Shown here one piece after another: positions 55,699-64,000 of a stretch of DNA of 64,000 bases. The position numbers and the translations under genes are program-made. The DNA is taken from NCBI GenBank assembly GCA_963383645.1, contig OY726563.1, positions 38,841,831-38,905,830 on the forward strand, given 5' to 3'. Below the pieces are notes generated by a model, which worked only from the letters and a program-made list of their open reading frames with translations, was not told where the DNA came from and ran no database searches. This stretch comes from Muscardinus avellanarius (Eukaryota > Chordata > Mammalia > Rodentia > Gliridae). The first letter of the stretch is position 1. Each line of letters starts with the position of its first letter.

Positions 55699-55874
55699 AG
55701 AGCCTTCTCACCAACTCCTACTCCTCATTCAGGAACTACAGGAATGGTAAACTCCCTTCATTTCCAATGGTATACTGCCTGATGATACATTTTTCATATT
55801 CTTCATAGGTCTATATTGTAATTAGAATTTTTCTGACTCTCCCACAAAATCATAAAAAATCTTTGTGGGAAGTG

Positions 55875-55955
55875 ACTGTCTTCTATTATGATATCTCTAG
55901 CACCATGTCTGGCATGCAGTAGGTATGTGATAAATTCCTGTTGAACGAAGAAAGA
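55875..55955 (+). repeat. L2 3' end
   Basis: TAGCACCATGTCTGGCATGC, then GTATGTGATAAATTCCTG. Confidence 0.55.
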
Positions 55956-55989
55956 AGAGTCATCTAGCTTCGTGTGTGTGTGTGTGGGG

Positions 55990-56380
55990 GGGGTGTTACT
56001 GGGGCTTAAACCCAGGGACATTCTACCTCTGAGCTTCACCCCCAGAACTTTTCATTTACTTATTTTTGAAACAGAGGCTTGCTATGCTGCTGAGGCTGGC
56101 TTCAAATATGTGATCCTCTTATCTCAGCCTCCCAAGTAGTGGGATTAAAAGTGGTCACAGGCCGGGCGTGGTGGTGCACGCTCTGTGCTTGGGAGGCGGA
56201 GACAGGGGGATCGCGCAGGTTTGAAGCCAGCCGCGCTGGCTTAAGAGACCCTGTTTCCAAGTATTAAAAAGTATAAAATAGGTCTGGGAGTGTAGCCCGG
56301 AGATAGAAGGGCTTCCAGGAACCCCAGTACTACCAAAAACCATAACAAAACAAAAGTGCTCACCACCACGCCCCAGTTCC
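55990..56380 (-). mobile_element. Old B1-dID SINE split by a young SINE
   Basis: Right half and most of the left half at 55990-56159 and the left terminus at about 56355-56375 (CTCACCACCACGCCCC). A (GT)n run flanks it at 55972-55988. Confidence 0.8.
56160..56345 (+). mobile_element. B1-dID SINE, young subtype, nested
   Basis: GCCGGGCGTGGTGGTGCACG to GGAACCCCAGTACTACC. AAAAGTGGTCAC before and AAAAGTGCTCAC after form the TSD. About 12 bp after GCACG are missing. The 56381-56640 flank is unrecognised and ends in a T-run (56617-56638). Confidence 0.9.
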
Positions 56381-56663
56381 TAGCTTCATTTCAACACAAA
56401 ACCTCTTAAGTTTTTCCCTAGGACACAAAAGAACCCAAAACTCTTTGATTTTGAATATTCTCCTTCAGCAATGACTATTATGAACTCTCCAAGGCTGTAG
56501 CTTGGGTGTGAGTCTTAGAAACAACCTTTGACAGGAGCCTTCTGCCATCTTTTCCAGGAAGGGATAATTCACTTTTTCAAGAATTCTTTTTTTTGTGTGT
56601 TTGTTTTCTGGGTGTTTTTTTTTTTTTTTTTTTTTTTTGCATGGCATTGAGATTTGTTGTTGG

Positions 56664-56684
56664 ACTTCCGGGAAGATGGCGACC
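56664..56684 (+). promoter_or_regulatory. 5'-end ETS- and YY1-like motifs of E9
   Basis: ACTTCCGG (reverse complement CCGGAAGT, ETS core) overlaps AAGATGGCG (YY1-like). YY1 near the 5' end is known to position L1 transcription in human. The role here is inferred. The same block starts E2, and E3, E5, E6 and E7 carry it with one to three changes. Confidence 0.5.
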
Positions 56685-56690
56685 GAGAAA

Positions 56691-56712
56691 AGCGGGGCTT
56701 AAGAGCCCCGCT
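56691..56712 (+). promoter_or_regulatory. 5' UTR hairpin of E9
   Basis: AGCGGGGCT, loop TAAG, AGCCCCGCT. The stem is perfect, with 7 of 9 pairs G:C. Confidence 0.75.
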
Positions 56713-57436
56713 AACAACAAATATCCATTACCACAAAATCAGCGCCTTTCAAAGCCAGAAAACAACATCACCAGAGAAACAAAAAAAAAAAATCACCAGG
56801 CTCCAGAGAGAAAGCGGACTGAGAACAGAGCCACAGAGGAGATCCTCACGCCCGAGGACGCGGCAGCAGCGCCATACTGCCGGCGAATTCACGGGACGGC
56901 CACAGCAAGCCGAGGGGAGCCGCTGCGGAACAGCCAGGCGGGATTTCTCGGCGCAGAGGACATCTAAAGCTCCCAGTGTCTGAGCTCAGCACACGCTGCA
57001 GGGATTCAGAGTGGAAATCAAAACCAAGAAAAAAAAAAAAAAAAACGCCAGCCCAACAGCCGAGGGCGTAGCAGCGGCGCCATATTGCCACCGGCGGCAG
57101 CAGCACTGAATTCACTACAGCTACATCTGCGTACTCAAGAACAGTGAGTCAAATTGCGGGCCACAGAGGAGAAATACCAGTACTATACTCACTGGGACTT
57201 GACCCAGTGGGAGAGGGGCGGTGGCAGTGATATCACACCATAGGAGAACGTGCAACCTGGCACCCCCCACGGTCTAAAGAAGACTCTATCGACTCTCTGG
57301 GTCGGAGACTCTGTGATACAACCCAGTAAAGGAGTAGTGGGGTCTGAGATACTACTGACTCGAGATCCAGAGCACCTTAAGTGAAGTCATAGTGACCCAA
57401 GGGAAGAACCCAGAGAAGGCACAAACTTCCGAAATC

Positions 57437-58321
57437 ATGGGAAAGAGGAATAATACTGGAGTAATGAATGCTCACAACCCCACAACATCAGAACCCAATA
57501 AAACAGAAAATCAGAGATTTCTAGAAGATCAAATCAGGAAAATAACTGTAGAAATAATAGAGGTGCTTCGAAAAGAACTCAGAGAGAGCCAAAAAGAGAT
57601 AAAGGATGCAATTAATGAAGTAAAGGCCTCAATTCAAAGCACAAACAACCGATTAGAACACATGGAGAACAGAATCTCGCTCTTAGAAGATGAGCAATCC
57701 AAAAATGAACGCATAGTTTCTAATCTAGGAAAAAATATCCGACAGCAGGAATCTGATATTGAAGAAATATGGGCCCATTTTAAGAGAGCTAACCTAAGAA
57801 TAATTGAAATAGAGGAGGGAAAAGAAAGTGAAACCAAAGGGATCAACAATCTCTTCAAGGAAGTAATAGCAGAAAATTTTCCAGACATAGAGCAAGAGGT
57901 CGATACGCAGGTCCAGGAAACGTATAGAACTCCCTTTAGACAGGATCAGAGAAGAGGATCCCCACGCCACATAATTGTCAAAATGACCAATGTGGAAGCC
58001 AAGCAGAGAATCTTAAAGGCAACAAAAGCAAAGGGTCAAGTGACATTCAGAGGCAAGCCAATTAGAATCACTCCAGACTTCCCAAACCAAGTCATGAGAG
58101 CCAGAAGGGCTTGGAGTAACATATTCCCAATTTTGAAAGAAAACAACTTCCAGCCAAAAATTTCCTACCCAGCAAAACTTTCTATCAAATTAGATGGAGA
58201 AATAAGAAGCTTCCATGACAAACAGAAACTGAAGGAATTTATGTCTTCAAAACCAGCACTAGAGAAAATACTCAAAGAGATTAACTACAAAGAAGAAATA
58301 GGTAACACACATCAGAACTAG
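57437..58321 (+). pseudogene. L1-type ORF1 of E9, truncated by 11 codons (294 aa)
   Basis: Open from the MGKRN-type ATG through coiled coil (residues about 25-125), RRM (about 120-215, with RRGSPRHIIVK) and most of the C-terminal domain (ISYPAKLS). A CAG-to-TAG change at 58319 removes the last 11 residues present in E2. All core domains remain, so a stable product is conceivable. It is called a pseudogene because of the stop and the lack of expression evidence. Identity to E2 ORF1 is high throughout. Confidence 0.82.
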
Positions 58322-58374
58322 AGAAACAAGATTTTCCATCCAACAGACAACTAAGATTTGTTATCTGTGGAGAT

Positions 58375-59055
58375 TCATTATTTATGTTAGTCTGTTACCT
58401 ATCTCTAAAGGGTATTGTTTGCCTTTATTGTTGTTAATTTTTAGGATTTCTAGTTGGAATATTAATATACCTTCAGATATAGCATTTGGAAATATTTTAT
58501 CCCATTCTATCAGTAACTGTTAACTCTGTTTACATTGTCTTTGGATATACAATATGTTTTTTATTTTTTAGGGAGTTTGTATACTCTTCTGTTGCCTGTG
58601 CCATTGAAATCATAACCAAGAAATCACTGCCAATTTCAATGTTGTGAGGTTTTATGACCCAGATTTTCTCCTAAAAGTTTATAGTCTTAAGATTTATATT
58701 TAGGTCTTTTATCTATTTTGAGTTAATATTTGTATATGGGATTAGGTAAGGGTCCAATTTTATTCTTTTCCATGTAATTATTATTTTTCAACAATATTTA
58801 GTTAAAAGATTATTATTTCTACCACCAAATGTTCGTGGAAACCTTGTCAAAAATAACGACAATATAGGGAAGAATTTAGGTCTAGGCTTTTATTTAACTC
58901 CAATGGTTTATATATCTGCCTTTAGAATAGTACTACACTGTTTCAATTATTGTAGCTTTATATGGTTTGAAATCAGAAAATATATATCTTCTAGCTTTGT
59001 TCTTTTTCAAGATCGATGTGGGTACCTAGAGTCCATATTCCATATTAGGATAGAT
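58375..59055 (-). other. Inverted ORF2-derived segment of E9
   Basis: The plus strand carries antisense L1 ORF2 landmarks in antisense order: TATCCCATTCTATCAGTAAC, TGTTGCCTGTGCCATTGAAA, TTTTGAGTTAATATTTGTAT, CCTTGTCAAAAATAAC and TTATTGTAGCTTTATATGG. ORF1 immediately upstream is in sense, so the junction at about 58355-58375 is an inversion joint. Confidence 0.88.
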
Positions 59056-59281
59056 TTTTTTTCTGAAAAATAAATATATAAATATATGATAGTTTCACCT
59101 AAAACATAGAAAAAAATAGATTCTCTGGTAAGAAAGAAAGCAAAAAGAAATATTGAAATGTTATCTTTAAGTCATCAAAAGCTTGGTATCAGACAAATGA
59201 AATTGTTATGTGAGATTATCATTTTTAATTTTGGATAAATTGCTATAATACTAGATGTCAACTACTAAGCCAAGCATAGGA

Positions 59282-59322
59282 GGGGGGGATAGGGAGAGAA
59301 CGGGGTGGGGATCGGGTGGGGG
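59282..59322 (+). other. G-rich tract with G-quadruplex potential in E9 3' UTR
   Basis: Several runs of three to seven G within about 40 bases (GGGGGGG, GGG, GGGG, GGGG, GGG, GGGGG). The tract is present in every E 3' UTR, for example at 3494-3535 in E1. Confidence 0.7.
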
Positions 59323-59434
59323 CTGACTGGGCAGTGTGTGCATGTATGTCTACAAAAGTATGTATCCCACTATGATGTATGAATACAGTGCACCAATTAA
59401 AAATAAATATGAAAAAAAAGAGATTTGTTGTTGG

Positions 59435-60316
59435 GGAGCAATTGCTGGGCAAAAAGGTGGAAGTGAGAGAAGGGGTGAGGAGGGAGGTAAAGGAACTGAC
59501 TGTCTGGGTGGGGAAAGCCCCAGTGAGAGCTGCGAGAGCTGGGCAGGACCTCCAGGCAGCTCTGTTAGGCTGGCCGTGCCATTTCCAGTCTTCACATATG
59601 TCTGGAACTCCCTGAAGCCTCTTTGGGGGAAACCCCCACCTACAGCTTCTGGATGAAAAGCTCCTCCAGGCCTCCAGAGATGAGGCCCTGGGTCTCACTA
59701 TTACTCATTTCCTGGAAAAGTCATAGCTGGTCTATCCTGACCTTCAGAGCCCACAGGACTGAACATTCATCTTCCCAGTTCCAGATGGATTTAAAGAAAT
59801 CACGCAGGAAAGCCTCAAAAACCAATCTTCCTGTCTTCTACTTTAGTACAAACTCCACAAACATGTTGCCGGTACTTTCTTTAGTGTGTTCTGGGTGAAT
59901 TGGCATGAAAAACAAAAGCAACCTCACTGCCAAGTGGAAATGTAAATCTGTAAAAGATGTTGTTTCTAGTTTCTAAAAACTATGTTCAGAGGTGGAATGT
60001 GAAGTAATGATACAGCCTTTTCAGCCTCACGTGAAGTCGTACCTATAACCGGCAGCTTGGCACCCCTTCTAGTTTTAGTGGCACTGTTAGTACCTATATT
60101 TCTTTATTTGCTCCAACAACTCCAATCTTGTCTTCTACCTCGGCATCGGTAACAGTAGCTTACCTTGAGGGAAAATATATTTATATTACCTTTACCTGTG
60201 TATGATTACTTGGCAAGCAGGAAGCCAGCTTTGAGAATACTCTCCATGCTTTCTTCCTCCCCGATGCCAGACTCTCAAATTTTAATGTTTTAATTAGGGA
60301 GGTTTCCTTTTTCTAG
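59435..60316. other. Unrecognised, moderately GC-rich stretch
   Basis: No repeat landmarks were recognised. Several short frames overlap (for example 59623-59898) without family resemblance or splice context. It is probably unique DNA. Confidence 0.4.
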
Positions 60317-60327
60317 CCTGGTAATGT

Positions 60328-60428
60328 CTTTTCTAACTGAATGTGAGTATGACCTATGGATTTAAGCCCTAGATGGTAACAAGCAGAAACTTGTTAATGG
60401 CCTCCACCCTGAAAACACAGCTACCAAC

Positions 60429-60475
<47 letters not shown>
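60328..60475 (+). mobile_element. Candidate small retrocopy with 46-A tail
   Basis: About 102 bp of unrecognised sequence ends in 46 uninterrupted A (60430-60475). CCTGGTAATGT (60317-60327) precedes it and CCAGGTAATGT (60476-60486) follows: a 10-of-11 match read as a TSD. The source RNA is unknown. Confidence 0.45.
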
Positions 60476-60477
<2 letters not shown>

Positions 60478-60744
60478 AGGTAATGTATGTACATGCTTAG
60501 GACAGCGTGTTTTGAAGATTCCATGCCTAAATGCTTCGGCTCTGTAAACAGCAAGTTCCCAGTTCACTCTAGTCCCATCCTTCCATCAGAGGACAACACA
60601 TGTACTGTGGCTATAATAAAGTCCACGTGTCATGGATGAGTCTCATTCATCATCTGTCTCAAAGAAAGTTCTATTTTTTTCAGCCACTGCATTTCATCCT
60701 TCAGAAATGGATTCATGTTATAGATACTCACAGATACATACATG

Positions 60745-60760
60745 CATGCACACATACACA

Positions 60761-60800
<40 letters not shown>
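60745..60800. repeat. (CA)n-(GA)n compound microsatellite
   Basis: A short CA-rich lead followed by about 17 GA dinucleotides. Confidence 0.92.
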
Positions 60801-60803
<3 letters not shown>

Positions 60804-60883
60804 TTCAAAATGGAGAAAGATATAACAAAGAGATATACTCTAACCTGTGCAATGAAAATAGTGTATAAATAAAATATTAGTAC

Positions 60884-61075
60884 TGGTGTGATGGTGCTTA
60901 TGTGTAATCCCAGTACTTGTGAAGCTGATTCAGGAGGACTGCAGGTTCGAGGCCAGCCTCAGGAATTTAGCAAGACCTTTTAATTTTTTTTTAAATAAGA
61001 AGGACTAGGAGTGTAGCTTGGAGGTAGAATGGCCTTGGGTTCAATCCCCAGTACCACACCCACAAAACAATATAT
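60884..61075 (+). mobile_element. B1-dID SINE, old
   Basis: GTGTAATCCCAGTACTTGTG to TTCAATCCCCAGTACCAC. Confidence 0.8.
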
Positions 61076-62112
61076 ATGTGTATCTGTTATTTGCACCTAC
61101 TACTTAAGACATCACTTAAGTTGTGAACCAAGTAACTAATGTGGGTGTTACCATCATGAATAGAATGATCCATGGATGCGGAGAGCCTCCATTAGATGGA
61201 CATTAATACTTTCATTCTGTTCATACCCTGTCAAAACTCAGGATGTCAAAACTCATTCTTGCTAACAGAATGTTCTCATTAAGAAGGAAAAAGCACAGAA
61301 ATGAAAGCGAACATCAAATACAATCTAAGGATTTTGCCTTATTCTCCCATTTCTGGAGCAGATTGGTGCAATTTATTTCCCTGCCTTGGGCAGTTCAGCA
61401 GCAACCGAAGTTGGAGTCACAGCTTAGCAATGCAGCTCATGTGACTTATCCAAATAGGGGTACAATTAGCAAAATGTGTTCCCATAAATGGTAATTTAAA
61501 TACTTCACTCTGGAGAGAATCCAGGAGAAATGTAAGACAGAATAACATGAGGAAAACAGTACTTTTTGGTGAAGTCCAATACCTTTGGCCGGTTAGGGTC
61601 AGAGGCAGAAGCTTTAAAATGTCACTATTAAAACTCCCACGCTGAACGACAATGAGAGTCCACAGCATTTTGTGAATGGGGGAAAATATGTAACCTCTAA
61701 ATATTAGATTCAGGAAAATAGTGTATTTGTCAGACTAAGCAAACACTCCAAATTCTGCAATTCTAAATTTAGGTCCAACCATGAACTACTGAAGTTCTGT
61801 GTCCACAAAACCCTGAGCTGTTGGAGTTCCCTGTCCACAAAGGCTGAAAAAGTAAACCTCTTGATTTCCACTCCCCAACCCTATAAAAATAACAACTCCT
61901 TGATCCCAGGGTCAATGGGAACAATGGTAGGATTGATTTTTTTTCTTTAGATTTCAAATTCAAGTCAGTTGTCAACTAGAGCTTGCTCATGGTGCAGAAC
62001 TAAAGACTTGTGTTTTTCAAGTCTGAAGTAGTGGCCTCTGGGGACACGAGGAGACACAGAGGGGCTTAGAAAGTAGAGTTAAGAAGCTGCCAATGTACAA
62101 AAAGATGTAGAG
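61076..62112. other. No recognised feature
   Basis: About 1 kb without repeat landmarks. The frame at 61243-61494 has no recognisable domain. Confidence 0.4.
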
Positions 62113-62300
62113 AACTGGGCAAATTGGCGCATACCTGTAATCCCAGTACTTGAGAGACTGAGACAGGATCATCAAAGGTTTGAAAACATCCTCAGCAGTT
62201 TAGCAAGACCCTGTTGCCAAATAAAAAGTAAAAAATATGGATGGGGGTGTAGCTCAGAAGTAGAATTCCCCTGTGTTCACTTCCTAGTATCCCCCAATAA
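62113..62300 (+). mobile_element. B1-dID SINE, old
   Basis: AACTGGGCAAATTGGCGCAT to CACTTCCTAGTATCCCCC. Confidence 0.8.
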
Positions 62301-62429
62301 AAAACATAGAGAAGAATGACAAAATGAGTTCCTGCAAATGCTCCCCTTTCTTGCCCTGAAACCTTCTTCTAGCCTGTACTCCTGTGCAGAAAGCCTTTCT
62401 ACCTGGCTTTCCTCAGGAACTGAAGTTTG

Positions 62430-63140
62430 ACCTGAGCTCTGAAGAATTTCATGAAGTGCATGGAAGAATAAAATCTTTCAGACAGAGTGAAGAGAGAGGC
62501 TAGGCTACGCAGTGGCTCTGGGGCAGAGATATTATGGCACATTTAAGGTACAAAAACAAAGTTAGTGTGGCTGGACTATGAGAAGTGAGGAGAGAATTTA
62601 TGGAAGACAAGCAAAGTGTCAGATCACCAGGGCCTTGAAGGCCATATTATTTTTATTTGTATATCCTTGTATTCGGCATTATGAGTCAGCACTGAAGGTT
62701 ATTTATGGAGATACTATATATTTAGATTCTCATTAGTGTATGGATTTAGGTAAATGGATTAGAGGTGGACAAACTAGATTCAAGGAGCCCTTTTGGGACA
62801 CTATTCTAATATTCTTTTCAAGAAATGATTGTAACTTAGACAAGAGTGGAAGAGAGATGGATAAAAATTCATAAATTTGACAAGCCTTGTAGATGGAGAG
62901 AGAAAGAGATGGATAGATGGATACACCAAAGATTTTTCTTGGGTTTCTGTCACATCCAATTTATTGGAGCTATTAACAAAACTATGAAACACTAAAGTAA
63001 GGCCAGATACTAAAAAAAAAAAAAAAAGGAAATGGTCCAACTTGGACCTGTTAAATTTCAGATGTCTTTGGAATGTGAAAGGGACAATATTAAGCAGGAT
63101 ATTGGATATGTTAGAGGAGAGATTTGGGGCGGTTTTATGC
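62430..63140 (+). repeat. Ancient mammalian interspersed repeat
   Basis: TTGACCTGAGCTCTGAAG, CAGGGCCTTGAAGGCCAT and TTAAATTTCAGATGTCTTTG, then ATTGGATATGTTAGAGGAGA, match in order a widespread old mammalian repeat whose exact family I cannot name with confidence. Confidence 0.5.
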
Positions 63141-63267
63141 TATTTTAATAATCAGTTGGTATAATTTGCCAATGGTTCAAATCTTAGGTAAAATAGGCAA
63201 ATTTCTAGAAAAATGTCATATCCATTTTTTGCTGCTGAGACAGGGTACTCAATTCATTTAATTTATG

Positions 63268-63445
63268 TGTGTGTGGTATTAGGGATTGAACTCAGAGGCA
63301 TATTTACCTCCAAGCTATACCCCTGCCCTTTTTATTTTTTGTTATGAAACAGTTTTTCCAAGTTGTTCAAAGTTTTACTATGTTGCTGAGGCTGGTCTCA
63401 AATCAAGTACTGGGATCACAGGTATGCACCACTATGCCTGACTGA
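63268..63445 (-). mobile_element. B1-dID SINE, old
   Basis: GGGATTGAACTCAGAGGC to GTATGCACCACTATGCCTG, inserted in the LTR. Confidence 0.78.
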
Positions 63446-63562
63446 GACTAGGTAATTTATAAGGAATAGAAATTTATTTCTAGCTGTCTGGAGATTAGGA
63501 AGTTTAAGTTTGAGGAGCCGATTTCTTCTGATGAATTTTTTCCCATGTTATGACATGCCAGA

Positions 63563-63567
<5 letters not shown>

Positions 63568-63615
<48 letters not shown>

Positions 63616-63777
63616 AGAAGGAGAAGGAGAAGGAGAAGGAGAAGGAGAAGGAGAAGGAGAAGGAGAAGGAGAAGGAGAAGGAGAAGGAGAAGGAGAAGGA
63701 GAAGGAGAAGGAGAAGGAGAAGGAGAAGGAGAAGGAGAAGAAGAAGAAGAAGAAGAAGAAGAAGAAGAAGAAGAAAG
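63568..63777. repeat. (GA)n-(GGAGAA)n-(GAA)n compound microsatellite
   Basis: About 21 GA units, then about 20 GGAGAA hexamers, then about a dozen GAA units. Poly-Arg, Glu-Lys and Ser-Pro frames across it are artefacts. Confidence 0.97.
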
Positions 63778-64000
63778 AGGAGAGAGACCTAGCCTGAATG
63801 CACACAAAAGGTTGAGTTTATAGCCACAACCCCTTTTATACTTGCCCTTTGGCCCTAAACATCTTCCACAGGCTCCACCTCCCAACACTATTACATTGGG
63901 GATTAAATTTCCAACACATGCTTTTTTGAGGTGGTGGGAGTGGACATTCAACTATAGTAGAAGATATAGTTGCTAAAATTGACTTGAAGAAAAAAATGCC

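Larger units (their letters stand above)
56664..59419 (+). mobile_element. E9: full-length E-family element with perfect 15-bp TSD (reference copy)
   Basis: The cleanest copy, 2,756 bp, flanked by GAGATTTGTTGTTGG at 56649-56663 and 59420-59434. Order: 5' end GACTTCCGGGAAGATGGCG; hairpin; 5' UTR of the short class (773 bp); ORF1 57437-58321 (premature stop); inverted ORF2 block 58375-59055; 3' UTR with a G-rich tract; CACCAATTAAAAATAAAT and a short A-rich tail. There is no ORF2 frame, so reverse transcriptase must have come from another element. Confidence 0.96.
63200..63960 (-). mobile_element. MaLR-like LTR, antisense, split by SINE and microsatellite
   Basis: TTTTTTGCTGCTGAGACAG, then (after a SINE) GAGACTAGGTAATTTATAAG, and at the far end CCACCTCCCAACACTATTAC and GGGGATTAAATTTCCAACA. 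These are MST/THE1-type landmarks on the reverse strand. Confidence 0.7.

Noticed and set aside
59258..59698. A 146-codon minus-strand frame spanning the E9 3' end and flank
   Set aside because: It crosses an insertion boundary, so it cannot be an ancestral gene. The half inside E9 is 3' UTR.
63510..63951. Long frames encoding poly-Arg, Glu-Lys, Ser-Pro or Ser-Phe runs
   Set aside because: They are translations of the GA/GGAGAA/GAA microsatellite and change identity with frame and strand.

Overview
The window is nuclear DNA of a rodent. The evidence is about forty dimeric SINEs built from a 7SL/B1-like left half and an ID/tRNA-like right half (the B1-dID type known from squirrels, dormice, mountain beaver, beaver and relatives), plus mammalian L1, MIR, L2 and MaLR-like LTR debris and long microsatellites. 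The squirrel STRID-type monomer and mouse B2 were not seen, so a non-squirrel member of these lineages is favoured. The species cannot be fixed from sequence alone. I found no host protein-coding gene, exon series, tRNA or rRNA gene. The window reads as a repeat-rich intergenic or intronic stretch.

The dominant and most interesting content is one LINE-derived family, called here E, with nine copies or fragments (E1 to E9) making up about a third of the window. A complete E copy is about 2.75 to 2.97 kb. It has a GC-rich 5' UTR with a terminal hairpin, an L1 ORF1 of 305 codons (coiled coil, RRM, C-terminal domain), then about 680 bp homologous to the 3' part of L1 ORF2 but in INVERTED orientation, then a sense L1-type 3' UTR with a G-rich tract and a terminal AATAAA/A tail. 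No ORF2 reading frame is present. E3, E5, E6 and E9 each lie between target-site duplications that enclose the whole chimera, so the rearranged element itself was mobilised. It resembles the half-LINE (HAL1) concept, but with an inverted ORF2 remnant, and must have used ORF2p supplied in trans. E2 keeps an open ORF1 and E9 lacks only the last 11 codons.

Layout: 1-3629, E1 (+) interrupted by E2 (-). 3630-18593, old LTR and L1 fragments, SINEs and microsatellites. 18594-21340, E3 (-). 21341-30876, LTRs, L2, L1 3' ends, E4 (a 5' UTR-only piece, 26428-27127) and a dense SINE cluster at 28.3-30.5 kb. 30892-36784, E5 (-) split by E6 (+). 36800-41060, an LTR, MIR, an older L1 with two SINE insertions and an L1 3' end. 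41077-45328, E7/E8 (+) with a 651-bp tandem duplication. 45.3-56.6 kb, mixed SINE/MIR/LTR/L2 sequence. 56664-59419, E9 (+), the cleanest copy. 59.4-64 kb, mostly unrecognised sequence, a candidate small retrocopy with a 46-A tail, an ancient repeat, and an LTR carrying a 200-bp purine microsatellite.

All calls come from reading the sequence and from remembered family consensus features. No database comparison was run, so LTR and old L1 family names are deliberately generic.
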